DNA from: FEN-1219 sp964503125
GTDB lineage: Bacteria; Pseudomonadota; Gammaproteobacteria; Steroidobacterales; Rariloculaceae
Length of the DNA stretch: 64,000 nucleotides
NCBI GenBank assembly: GCA_964503125.1
Contig: CAZCZE010000067.1
Location: 1 to 64,000 of the forward strand
Direction: 5' to 3'
Shown: piece by piece, positions 49,663 through 57,968 of the stretch
Layout of the letters: every line of letters starts with the position of its first letter
How positions within the stretch are numbered: the stretch's first letter is position 1
Program-made: the position numbers and the translations under genes
Notes under the pieces: generated by a model
Databases searched by the model: none
Told to the model about the DNA's origin: nothing
Seen by the model: the letters and a program-made list of their open reading frames with translations, nothing else

Positions 49663-52170
49663 CTACTCTGCTGCGGCTTGCGCGACGATGGGCGCCGGTG
49701 GCACGGGAGGCTCCGGCGCCACGCGCATGCGGAACGGCTCGCTCGCCACCACCTGCCAAACCAACTCCGAGAAACGATAGTCCTTTTTGCCCGCCTCGCG
49801 CACGATCTTGCGCACGGCCGGCATGTCGCGGTAATCGACGGTGCGGCCGAGCGCGTACATGAGGAAGCGCTCCGTGAACGTCTGCACGAACTGCTTAGGG
49901 TTGCGCAGCAGCGCCTCGCGCAGGTCGTCGGGGCCGCTGATGGCCGTGCCGTCGGGCAGCTCGGCGGCCGAGTCGATCGGCGCACCGTTGTAGCGATCGA
50001 CGTCGCGCCAGACGCCGACGGCGTCGAAGTTCTCGAGCGCGAAGCCGAGCGGGTCCATGACGCCGTGGCACGCGAAGCAGGTCGGGTTCTCGCGGTGCTG
50101 CGCGATGATCTCGCGCACCGTGCGCGCCTTGGCCGTGCCGATCTCGGCCTCGGGGAACGCCTCGACGCCCGGCGGCGGCGTCGCGGGCGGCGCGCCCGCG
50201 ATGTACTCGAGGATGAACGCGCCGCGCAGCACGGGCGACGTACGGTTCGGGTACGCCGCGGCCATGAGGATCGCGCCCTTGCCGAGCAGGCCCCACCGCG
50301 TCGAGTCTTCGAGCTCGATGCGCCGGAAGCGGTCGCCCTTGACGCTGTTGATGCCGTAGAGCAGCGCCACCCGTTCGTTGACGAACGTGTGCTTCGCCGT
50401 CATGAACTCGACGACGCTGCGATCTTCATCGAAGAGGCTCTTCGCGAACAATGCGAGCTCGGTGAGGTAGTCCTCGCGCGGATCGCCGCTGCCGGAGGCG
50501 TACGGGAAGATCGAGACGTCGGGCTCGACTTCCTCGAGACGCTTGAGATCCAGCCAGTGGTAGACGAAGTTGCTCGCGAGCGTCGCGGCGCGCGGATCTT
50601 TCAGCATGCGCTCGACTTGGGCGCGCAGCACGCGCTCGTCGCCGAGCTCGCCGCGCACGGCGAGCTCGCGGAGCTCGTCGTCCGGGATCGTGTTCCAGAG
50701 GAAGAACGACAGCTTCGAGGCCAGCGTCACGTGGTCGATGGCGTACGTCTCCCCGTGGGCGAGACCCGCCGGCGGCGTCTCGATGCGATAGAGGAAATAC
50801 GGGCTCGCGAGGATGCCCGTGATGCCGCTGCGAATTCCCTCTTCGAAACCGCTCGTGGCCACGCCGTCGCGGTAGTACGCGAGCAGCTCTTGCAGGTCTT
50901 CCTCGGCGAGCGGCCGGCGGTACGCGCGCGTCGCGAGCTCGCTCAAGATGCGCTCGGCGCAAAGCTGCTCGTCGGCAACTGCTCCTTGCGTTGCTCTACC
51001 GCGGGCATCCCTGCCCGCGTCGTCGCCGCGGGACGGATGGCACACGAAAATTCGCTCGCGGCTCGGCGTGGCGCTCAGGCCCACGGGATTGTAGGGGCCG
51101 CTGACCTCGAACGACTGGACACGGAACACCCGATCCTGGCCGCCGCCCGGCACGAACGCCTGGAGCTGATCGTCGGACTCGGCGAACGTGCGGCGGCGGA
51201 ACGTAACGCCGACCTTGTGCGGGCCCGCCGTCGCCGAGAAGCGGATGTTCTTGAGACGCGCGTTGACTTTCTCCATCACGCCGTCTTGCACCTGGTCGTA
51301 GGCGCGCATGTCCTCCTCGCCGCCGACCACCGTCTCGTAGACCATGCGCCCGTCGAGCGTCACGACGACGGTGTTCTCGAACTCCGAGGTGTTGCCCCAG
51401 ATGTGGCTGAACATGTCGGCGATGTTGACCTCGTACTCGCCGTCGGACGGGAACAGATGCGTGGCGACGAAGCCGCCGCGCGTGCCGAGCGGCAGGCCGT
51501 GCACGTGCGCCTGCTGGCGGCCCGGCGGCGCGAAGTACGTCTGACCGCCGGTGCACGCATCGGGCCGGCCCACGGCGCGCACGGCGATCTGGCGGGCCGC
51601 GCCCACGTACTGCTCGATGAACGACGGCGAGACTTGCAGGCCGCTCGCGATGTTGTCGAAGTGCTTGACCTCTTCGTCCTGCGGCAGGAACTCGTTGGGC
51701 GCGATATCGAGCGCCAAAAGATCGCGCACGGCGTTCGCGTACTCCTTGCGGTTGAGCCGGTGCGGCACGATGGCCGGATAACCGTGATTCGCGGCCGCGG
51801 CTTCGTCGAGCGCGTCCTCGAGCCAGGCGACGAACGTCTGGAGCCGTGCTTCGTCGGGCCTCGGCTCCTTGGGCGGCGGCATCGCGTGGCTGCGCAGCTT
51901 GCGCACGGCCATTTCGAGCTTCTCGGCGTGCTGCGCGACGCTCTTAGGGCCGATCTTCTCGAAGTCGATGCCGCCCGCGAGCTCGGCGCCGTTGTGGCAC
52001 TCGGTGCAATAGCGGTCCACGAGCGGCCATTGCTCGGGCGCGCGCTCCGCGACCGTCGCCTCGGCGAACGGGTTGCAGCCCGCGAGCGCGCCCATGAGCA
52101 CGAGCAGGACGCCCCGCAACGCGATCTGGAGGGCGGTCTCGCCGCGAGTCCGTTTCATCGTCGAGTCCAT
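49663..52170 (-). CDS. dihaem c-type DUF1592/DUF1588 lipoprotein with in-frame repeat insertion
   Basis: This protein of about 835 aa has a lipobox LAGC (Cys32), then a haem c site CTECH (residues 55-59). Domains follow in the order DUF1587 (HRLNRKEYANAVRDLL, about 120-185), a beta carbohydrate-binding-like part, DUF1595 (AERILSELATRAYRRPL, about 405-465), DUF1592 (about 470-600), DUF1588 with a second haem site CFACH (about 697-701) and DUF1585 at the end (FTERFLMYALGRTVDYRD). It should be an envelope electron-transfer protein working with the DUF1552 partner. Residues about 384-399 are encoded by palindromic repeat copy C without breaking the frame. The start is ATG 52170 or 52158. It begins one base after the MBL gene. 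Confidence 0.9.
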   Translation of the reverse strand: MDSTMKRTRGETALQIALRGVLLVLMGALAGCNPFAEATVAERAPEQWPLVDRYCTECHNGAELAGGIDFEKIGPKSVAQHAEKLEMAVRKLRSHAMPPPKEPRPDEARLQTFVAWLEDALDEAAAANHGYPAIVPHRLNRKEYANAVRDLLALDIAPNEFLPQDEEVKHFDNIASGLQVSPSFIEQYVGAARQIAVRAVGRPDACTGGQTYFAPPGRQQAHVHGLPLGTRGGFVATHLFPSDGEYEVNIADMFSHIWGNTSEFENTVVVTLDGRMVYETVVGGEEDMRAYDQVQDGVMEKVNARLKNIRFSATAGPHKVGVTFRRRTFAESDDQLQAFVPGGGQDRVFRVQSFEVSGPYNPVGLSATPSRERIFVCHPSRGDDAGRDARGRATQGAVADEQLCAERILSELATRAYRRPLAEEDLQELLAYYRDGVATSGFEEGIRSGITGILASPYFLYRIETPPAGLAHGETYAIDHVTLASKLSFFLWNTIPDDELRELAVRGELGDERVLRAQVERMLKDPRAATLASNFVYHWLDLKRLEEVEPDVSIFPYASGSGDPREDYLTELALFAKSLFDEDRSVVEFMTAKHTFVNERVALLYGINSVKGDRFRRIELEDSTRWGLLGKGAILMAAAYPNRTSPVLRGAFILEYIAGAPPATPPPGVEAFPEAEIGTAKARTVREIIAQHRENPTCFACHGVMDPLGFALENFDAVGVWRDVDRYNGAPIDSAAELPDGTAISGPDDLREALLRNPKQFVQTFTERFLMYALGRTVDYRDMPAVRKIVREAGKKDYRFSELVWQVVASEPFRMRVAPEPPVPPAPIVAQAAAE
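50973..51019 (-). repeat. palindromic repeat, copy C, inside the DUF1592 gene
   Basis: A 47-bp element with stem CGCGGGCA/TGCCCGCG (51000-51007 with 51012-51019) plus GTAGAGCAACGCAAGGAGCAGTTGCCG. It differs from copy B by one base. Read with the gene it encodes AGRDARGRATQGAVA, just before the conserved DUF1595 helix. Confidence 0.9.
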
Positions 52171-52171
52171 T

Positions 52172-53104
52172 CTAGGCATCCGGGGACAAATAGGCCCACA
52201 AGCTCTGAAACGCACGTTCCACGAAGGCGTCCGACGGGCCCATTATCGCATCGAACTCTTGCGTCGGCTTGGCGGCCACGGCCTCTTTCGGGCCGCCGCC
52301 GCTGTAGAGCGTCTTCACGAGCCGCTCCCAGATGAGGCTGTACATGTCGTACTGACGGCGCAGGTCGGCATGCGTGAGCATGGGGCCGCGCGCGGGCACG
52401 ATGCGCGTCTCTGCGTTCGCCACGTAGAACAGTGTGTCGAGGCCGCCGACCATGCCGCCGATCCAGCCGCCCGTCCACCAATCGATGGCCGGCCAGCCCG
52501 CTCCCGTGACGGCGTCGCCGACCGCGAGCACGTTGTCGTCGGGAAAGAACACGTACATGTCGCCGTCGGTGTGCGGGCAGTCGCGCAGATGGCCGCAGCG
52601 CACACGCCGGCCGCCGACCGCGAGCTCGGTCTCGCCGTAGAAGGTTTTGTTCGGCAGCGCGATTTTGGCCAGCGGCTCGACGGTCTCGTCGTTCCACGGC
52701 CAGGTGACGTCGGTCGTGAGCCAGAGCTTGGTGTTCTCCTGCGCAACGATCGTCGCGCCGCTAAGCCCCAGCGCTTCGTTCGAGCCCGTCTGCTCGGGGT
52801 GCCAATGGGTGTTGAATAGCGTGTGGACCTTGCCGCTCTGCGGCAACGCCGCGAGCATCTCGGTGAGCGCGTTCGCGCGCCCCTTCGGCGCGCCGTCGAC
52901 GAGCGCGACACCCGACTCGTCGGTTACGGCGAGCACGTTGGTCGCGCCGAGATTCAAAACGTGGAAGCCGTTGCCAAGGTCGCGCGCGTCACCGGCGGCG
53001 GGCTGAGCGTGCAGCGCGGGCCCGCGCAAGCCGAGGCCGAGCGAGGCCCCGACGAGCCCTGCCACCGTCGTGCTCAACAACGTGCGCCGCGAGACTGACC
53101 GCAA
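52172..53104 (-). CDS. Tat-exported MBL-fold metallo-hydrolase
   Basis: This 310-aa protein starts with a twin-arginine signal (SRRTLLSTTVAG, hydrophobic to about residue 33) and has the metallo-beta-lactamase fold: GVALVDGAPKG, NTHWHPEQTG (His100, His102 and Glu104, where most members have HxHxD), DCPHTDGDMYVFF (third His and Asp) and AVGDAV (bridging Asp). It most resembles quinoprotein relay-type or class B-like MBL hydrolases exported to the periplasm; the substrate is unknown. The start is a TTG at 53104 behind GGGAG, needed to include the RR signal. It is first in the operon with the DUF1592, DUF1552 and ankyrin genes. Confidence 0.87.
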   Translation of the reverse strand: MRSVSRRTLLSTTVAGLVGASLGLGLRGPALHAQPAAGDARDLGNGFHVLNLGATNVLAVTDESGVALVDGAPKGRANALTEMLAALPQSGKVHTLFNTHWHPEQTGSNEALGLSGATIVAQENTKLWLTTDVTWPWNDETVEPLAKIALPNKTFYGETELAVGGRRVRCGHLRDCPHTDGDMYVFFPDDNVLAVGDAVTGAGWPAIDWWTGGWIGGMVGGLDTLFYVANAETRIVPARGPMLTHADLRRQYDMYSLIWERLVKTLYSGGGPKEAVAAKPTQEFDAIMGPSDAFVERAFQSLWAYLSPDA

Positions 53105-53145
53105 ACTCTACTCCCGCAATCGCCCCACTCGCGATTGGCTAACTC

Positions 53146-53151
53146 ATTATA
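53146..53151 (-). promoter_or_regulatory. consensus -10 box of the MBL-DUF1592-DUF1552 operon
   Basis: The minus strand reads TATAAT, 41 bases before the TTG at 53104, in the 184-base gap between this operon and the quinohaemoprotein gene. No good -35 hexamer is visible; the rest of the gap (53160-53288) shows no feature I can name. Confidence 0.45.
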
Positions 53152-53288
53152 TTGAGGCACCCGCGGCGCCACATCCGAAGAATCCGTAACGCCCACGCAG
53201 GGTTGGCCGCGCCCGCGCGGCACAGGCTGCGATGCGATACCTGACATTTATCGCGTAACGAGCTGATTTTTAACAAAACGCGTGCGCC

Positions 53289-55415
53289 TCATTCGCGCGC
53301 GATGCGCGCGACGACGAACGCGGCGAGATCGCGAATCTGCGCCGGCGTGAACGATGGCGCAAACCCCGGCATGTAGTTGCGGCCGTCGCGGATCGCTGCG
53401 GCGACGGCGTCGAAGTCGCGCGCCTCGTCGAGCGGCACGCCGCCGCCGTGACCGCCCAGGCCGTCCTCGCCGTGGCACAAGACGCAGGTCTGCTCGTAGA
53501 GCTGTCGGCCGTTCTGCACGTCGGCGGCCGCGCGCCCGAGGTCGACGCTCGCAGGCACCGCGGCACCGGGGCTCGCGCTCTGCACCGGTGCGGCCGCCGT
53601 CGCCGGGACTTCGGCTGCGAGCCGCGAGACGGGAGCGCCGGGCTCGACGGGCGGCAGCGTGCCGCCCAAACCGAACAGGAAGACGCTGTCGCCGCGCGCC
53701 GAGCCGATGAGCGCGTTGCCGGCCGAGTACGCGAGCAGGTATTGCTTGCCGCCGTGCAGGAACGTGGCTGTGGGCGCGTGCATGCCCGCGCCCGTCTGGA
53801 ACTCCCAGAGCTGCTTGCCCGTGCGCGAGTCGAGCGCCGTGAGGCGGCCGTCGTTGCGGCCGACGAACAGCAGGTCGCCGCCCGTGGCGAGGGTGCCGCT
53901 GTAGCACTGCTCGGGCCAGCGGTAACGCCAGACGATGGTGTTCGTCGTCATGTCCATCGCGGCGATGATGCCCGTGCGCGGCAGTCGCGGCGTCGTGGGC
54001 TGCCCACCCGCGTAGCGACCGCCGGGAACCGGCGGCACGAAATTCGGATCGCCGCCGCCCGTGTATCCGCCGACCACCGACGACGCGCACACGAACAGGT
54101 GCTGCTTGACGGGGTCGTACGAGCTCGGCGGCCAGTTCGCGCCGCCCCAAATGCCCGGCTTCACGATCGTCGGATCCTCGCCGACGAACGGCGTGAAGAT
54201 GCGCCCGTCGTTGACGAGCTCGAAGCCCTCGGGCGCGACCTCGATGTGCTGCGGCACGACGGCATCGCCGCGCGGAAACGGCTGCGTTGCGGCCGTTGCC
54301 TGGCGCGGCTCCTGCGGCACGGGCCGCTCGTCGATGCCGACGATCGGCTCGCCCGTCACGCGGTCGAGGATGTAGGCCCAGCCCGTCTTGCCGACCTCGA
54401 CGATGGCCTTCCGCGGTCGACCCGCGACGTCAAGATCCATGAGCACGACGGGGTTGCTCGAGTCGTAATCCCAGATGTCGTGGTGCACCTGTTGGAAATG
54501 CCAGCGGTATCGGCCCGTCGCGAGCTCGATGGCGACGATCGACACGGCATAGAGGTTGTCGCCGGCACGAAACGCGCCGTTGTAGTCGGGACCCGCGTTG
54601 CCCGTCGAGAAATAGACGAGCCCAAGCTCGGGATCGATGGCCGGCGTTTGCCAGACGGCCGCGCCGCCGTACTTCCAAGCGTCGTTGTCTTGCGGCCAGG
54701 TCTCGTGGCCCGGCTCGCCGGGCCCCGGGATCGTGTAGAAGGTCCAGACGAGCGTGCCGTCGTCGGCGTCGTAGGCCTTGACGCGGCCGCGCGTACCCCG
54801 GTCGGCGCCCGCGAAGCCCGTGATCACGAGGCCGTCGTAGTAGACGGGCGCCGGCGTGATCGAGAAGTTCTCCTCGGGACTCTCGGCCTGGATCGTCCAA
54901 ATGGCGCGGCCGGTCTCGCGATCGAGCGCGACGAGCTTGCCGTCGAGCCTGCCCATGAAGACCTTGTCTTCACCGAGCGCGACGCCGCGATTGTTCCAGC
55001 CGCAACAGACCGACGGCAGATCGTCCACGAGATCGGCCGAGTACTGCCAGAGGATTGCGCCGTTGTCGAGCGACAACGCGAAGACGTCGTTGGCGCCCGT
55101 GCTCACGTACGCGACGCCGTCGTAGACGATGGGCTGCGCCTCGCCCGAATACTTCGGTGCGACACCCGAGCCGCGCAAGCGCGTGCGCCAGACGGCGCCG
55201 AGCTCGGCGACGTTCGTCGTGTCGATTTGGCGGAGCGGCGAGTAGCGCTGGTTGTAGAGATTGCCGCCGTTCGTCGGCCAATGGGCGCTCGGCGGCGCGA
55301 CGAGCCGCGCGGCGCTGAAATCGTCGACCGGCGCGTCGGGCGCCGTCTGGCCCAAGACCGCGGTCGCGGACAGCGCTCCCGCCGCGAGCGCGACGGCACG
55401 AAGGAGCTTGGTCAT
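53289..55415 (-). CDS. exported PQQ quinohaemoprotein dehydrogenase with C-terminal cytochrome c
   Basis: This 708-aa protein has a signal peptide (about residues 1-22, ending VLG-Q), a PQQ propeller and a cytochrome c domain. Propeller marks are WPTNGGNLYNQRYSPL, the adjacent cysteines SVCCGWNNRG that form the disulfide over PQQ in alcohol dehydrogenases, HHDIWDYDSSNPVVL with the catalytic-type Asp, and IVWRYRWPEQCYSGTLATGG. The haem domain (about 625-708) has CVLCH and YMPGF (Met ligand). It should oxidise an alcohol or similar substrate in the periplasm and pass electrons to a carrier. It is 4 bases after the S8 peptidase gene, an uncommon partner. Confidence 0.93.
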   Translation of the reverse strand: MTKLLRAVALAAGALSATAVLGQTAPDAPVDDFSAARLVAPPSAHWPTNGGNLYNQRYSPLRQIDTTNVAELGAVWRTRLRGSGVAPKYSGEAQPIVYDGVAYVSTGANDVFALSLDNGAILWQYSADLVDDLPSVCCGWNNRGVALGEDKVFMGRLDGKLVALDRETGRAIWTIQAESPEENFSITPAPVYYDGLVITGFAGADRGTRGRVKAYDADDGTLVWTFYTIPGPGEPGHETWPQDNDAWKYGGAAVWQTPAIDPELGLVYFSTGNAGPDYNGAFRAGDNLYAVSIVAIELATGRYRWHFQQVHHDIWDYDSSNPVVLMDLDVAGRPRKAIVEVGKTGWAYILDRVTGEPIVGIDERPVPQEPRQATAATQPFPRGDAVVPQHIEVAPEGFELVNDGRIFTPFVGEDPTIVKPGIWGGANWPPSSYDPVKQHLFVCASSVVGGYTGGGDPNFVPPVPGGRYAGGQPTTPRLPRTGIIAAMDMTTNTIVWRYRWPEQCYSGTLATGGDLLFVGRNDGRLTALDSRTGKQLWEFQTGAGMHAPTATFLHGGKQYLLAYSAGNALIGSARGDSVFLFGLGGTLPPVEPGAPVSRLAAEVPATAAAPVQSASPGAAVPASVDLGRAAADVQNGRQLYEQTCVLCHGEDGLGGHGGGVPLDEARDFDAVAAAIRDGRNYMPGFAPSFTPAQIRDLAAFVVARIARE

Positions 55416-55419
55416 CTGG

Positions 55420-57441
55420 CTAGTGTAGACAGGCTAGCGAGCCGCGGGAATGCGGCGCGCGGCGAACGCCCGCGGGCCGCGAGGCCGCGAACAGCGCGGC
55501 GAGCAGCGCGAGCACCTCGAGCCAAGCGTTGCTGCCGCCGCCACCCGAGCCGCTCGGCTGAACTGGCGGCGGCGATACGACGACCTCGACGCTCGGCCGC
55601 GGGATCTCCGCGAGGCAGGCCGCTGCGCCCGCGCTCGACGGCGCGGCGCTCGTGGCCGCCGTCGGCGTGACGAGCACGTCGGCCGTGTCGATGCGCCCCT
55701 GGTCGTCCCTGACGGTCACGCGCACCGTGAAGCTGCCGGCCGCGGGCGCCACGACGACGGCCGAGTCGGGTGTCGGGTTGCCCGTGATGACGCCGGCGCC
55801 GTTCGCGATGGACCAGTCGAACGCCGCGAGGGTCCGGCCGCAGGCCGCGGCGCTGCCGGCCGCCGACAGCAGCACGTCTTGTCCCGGGCCCACGTTCGCC
55901 GGCGTGACCATAGCCGCGATCGGCCGCTGCGCCGCCGCGACCGCGGCCGCCGCATTCGCCATGCCGGCGCCGCAGGTCGACGTCGTGCAGTTGCACTCGA
56001 GCCCCTGCACGTCGCCGGGACCCGTGGGCACGTGGCACGTCGGCACCGTGGGATCGCTCGACACGGGGAACGGCTTGGTCGCGCTCTCGATCAAGCGGGT
56101 GCGCACTTGCACGGCGTCGAGATTGCCGTTGGCCGAGACCATGAGACCCGCGATCGCGGCGACGATCGGCGCCGAGAAGCTCGTGCCGACGTTGCGGTTG
56201 ATCTGATCCGTGTAGCCGTTGGCGCCCGGCAGCGTCGCGCCGAAATTCGTCGTCGTGCTGATCGGAAACAGGCACGCGCCCTGCAAGTTGACGCAGTTGC
56301 CGGCGGGGGCGGTGAGCGCGATCTCGGGGCCCAAGCTGCTGTAGCCGACTTTCGTGCCCGCGTGACGCACGCCCGCGACGCTGACGACGCCGGGGCAGTT
56401 GGCGGGCGAGTTGACGGGCCCGCCCTCGTTGCCCGCGGACACGACCACGACCGTGCCGCGCGCCGCAAGCTCGGCGATGACGTCGGCATAGGCTCGCGGG
56501 CACGCGTCGCTCGAGCCGAAGCTCAAGTTCTCGATGCGCGCGGGGTACGGATTGTCGGGCACACCGTCGATGTGCGCGCCGGCCGCCCAGAGCATCGCGG
56601 CGAGAATGTCCGAGTCGAAGCCGCCGCACTTGCCGAGCACGCGCACGGGCAGCACCCACGGCGCCCAGGTCGTGCCGGCCATGCCCTCGGAGTTGCCGGT
56701 GCGCGCGCCGACGATGCCGGCGACGCGCGTGCCGTGCCAGGAGCTGTCGACGGCCTCGCAATTCTGAAACATCGCGGTGCCGAGATCGGCCTGCGTGACG
56801 AAATCGCCGGGATCGGTGGCATCGGCGTCGCGGCCGTCGCCGTCGTTAGCCGTCGTGACGTTCGCGACGAAGTCGTAGCCCGGCAGCAACCGGCCGCCGG
56901 CCTCGGCCCGCCCGAGGTCGGGATGATCGAAGCGCACACCCGTGTCGAGCACCGCGATAACGACGCCGAAGCTGCCGCTCGTGACGTCCCAGGCGTGCTC
57001 GGCATCGATCGCGCTCGGCGTCGCGGCACTGACCTCGAGGTACCACTGCTGCGAGTAGAGCGGATCGTTGGGCACCGCGTGCAGAAAGCGGCGCTTGTCG
57101 AGCTCGACGTACTCGACGGAAGCGTCCGCGCGCAGGCGCTTAAGCTGCGCTTCGGTGGACTCGCGCGGGTCGAGCTCGACCACCTGCAGGCTCGAGCCGA
57201 GGCTCCGGCGGCCGCGCAACGCGACGCCGCTGCGCGCCGCGAGCGCGGCCATTTTGTCCGATGCCGCCAGCGTACGCGCGTCGCCCTTCGCGGCCTCGCT
57301 GCGCAGCTTGACGAGGACGCGCGACGTATCGTCCGTGAAATTCGGCGGCAGCCGGCGCGCCGGGTTCGACTCTTGCGCGTCGCCCGCCGCGGCGAGCCAC
57401 AGCGAGCAGGCGAGCAGACCGATGGATACTCCGTTGCGCAC
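55420..57441 (-). CDS. secreted S8 (subtilisin-like) peptidase with GlyGly-CTERM-like tail
   Basis: This 673-aa protein has a signal peptide (residues 1-22), an I9-type prodomain (about 35-120, with SRVLVKL and LRADASVEYVELD), then the catalytic domain: VIAVLDTGVRFDHPD (Asp, near 164), SSWHGTRVAG (His, near 233) and GTSFSAPIVAA (Ser, near 421). An Ig/PKD-like domain follows (about 520-600), and the C-terminus has a Ser/Gly-rich linker (GSGGGGS), a hydrophobic helix and an Arg-rich end, the pattern of GlyGly-CTERM sorting signals processed by rhombosortase. Here 12 residues follow the arginines, longer than usual. It is 15 bases after the I9-like gene and 4 before the quinohaemoprotein gene. 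Confidence 0.92.
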   Translation of the reverse strand: MRNGVSIGLLACSLWLAAAGDAQESNPARRLPPNFTDDTSRVLVKLRSEAAKGDARTLAASDKMAALAARSGVALRGRRSLGSSLQVVELDPRESTEAQLKRLRADASVEYVELDKRRFLHAVPNDPLYSQQWYLEVSAATPSAIDAEHAWDVTSGSFGVVIAVLDTGVRFDHPDLGRAEAGGRLLPGYDFVANVTTANDGDGRDADATDPGDFVTQADLGTAMFQNCEAVDSSWHGTRVAGIVGARTGNSEGMAGTTWAPWVLPVRVLGKCGGFDSDILAAMLWAAGAHIDGVPDNPYPARIENLSFGSSDACPRAYADVIAELAARGTVVVVSAGNEGGPVNSPANCPGVVSVAGVRHAGTKVGYSSLGPEIALTAPAGNCVNLQGACLFPISTTTNFGATLPGANGYTDQINRNVGTSFSAPIVAAIAGLMVSANGNLDAVQVRTRLIESATKPFPVSSDPTVPTCHVPTGPGDVQGLECNCTTSTCGAGMANAAAAVAAAQRPIAAMVTPANVGPGQDVLLSAAGSAAACGRTLAAFDWSIANGAGVITGNPTPDSAVVVAPAAGSFTVRVTVRDDQGRIDTADVLVTPTAATSAAPSSAGAAACLAEIPRPSVEVVVSPPPVQPSGSGGGGSNAWLEVLALLAALFAASRPAGVRRAPHSRGSLACLH

Positions 57442-57456
57442 CTGATCCTCCCTGGT

Positions 57457-57804
57457 TCAGCCGGCTTGGGGCGCCCGGCGAGCGTCGAGCTCGACCGAGC
57501 GCACGCGTGCATCGGCGCGCAACCGCTCGAGCGCCGCCGCGCAGGCGGAATCGCCGCCGCGCGCGCCGACATCGAGCACGTAGAGATCGGGCAACAAACG
57601 ATCCACGATCGCGAGCGTCAGCGCGTGGGACGTGGCGAGCGCGGCGATCGCGCCCGAGTCCGCAGGCGCGTGGAAACCGACGACGATGCGGGCGTTGCAG
57701 TCGGCCGCGACCGCGGGCGGTTGCTGCAGCGGCTGCGCGCAGGCTTGGGCGCAAACGGCGATCGCGAGCAACGCCGAACCACGCACACTCGGCGCACGGG
57801 CCAT
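57457..57804 (-). CDS. stand-alone exported I9-like prodomain protein, candidate peptidase inhibitor or chaperone
   Basis: This 115-aa protein has a signal peptide (about residues 1-23; the end reads CAQACAQ, not a clean lipobox). The mature part has the order of a subtilase prodomain: ARIVVGFHAP, a helix IAALATSHALTL, LYVLDVG, then LERLRADARVRSVELDARR. The last motif matches the S8 peptidase's own prodomain (LKRLRADASVEYVELDKR). No peptidase domain is attached. It directly precedes the S8 gene, so it may inhibit or help fold that enzyme in trans (inference). I cannot exclude another ferredoxin-like fold. Confidence 0.65.
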   Translation of the reverse strand: MARAPSVRGSALLAIAVCAQACAQPLQQPPAVAADCNARIVVGFHAPADSGAIAALATSHALTLAIVDRLLPDLYVLDVGARGGDSACAAALERLRADARVRSVELDARRAPQAG

Positions 57805-57968
57805 TAGCCTAAGTTCCTCTCAGCCGCTGCGCGGCTGGGCGCGCTCGGAATCCACGTCTGTAAGTTCACCGATGCTGCGAAAAAGTTCCCGTTTGCGCCA
57901 TGGCCCACGTCACGTTGATACGCAACCGCACGCTAGACTAAGGGCTCGGAACCGCGACAGGTGACGTT

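Noticed and set aside
49678..52335. Open frame of 885 codons on the plus strand across the DUF1592 gene
   Set aside because: It is antisense to a gene with two haem sites and five recognised domains. It has no recognisable domain, is rich in Arg, His, Ala, and arises from GC-rich codon bias.
57915..57939. TTGATA and TAGACT as a promoter for the FMN reductase gene
   Set aside because: The spacer is only 13 bases, outside the normal 16-18 range.
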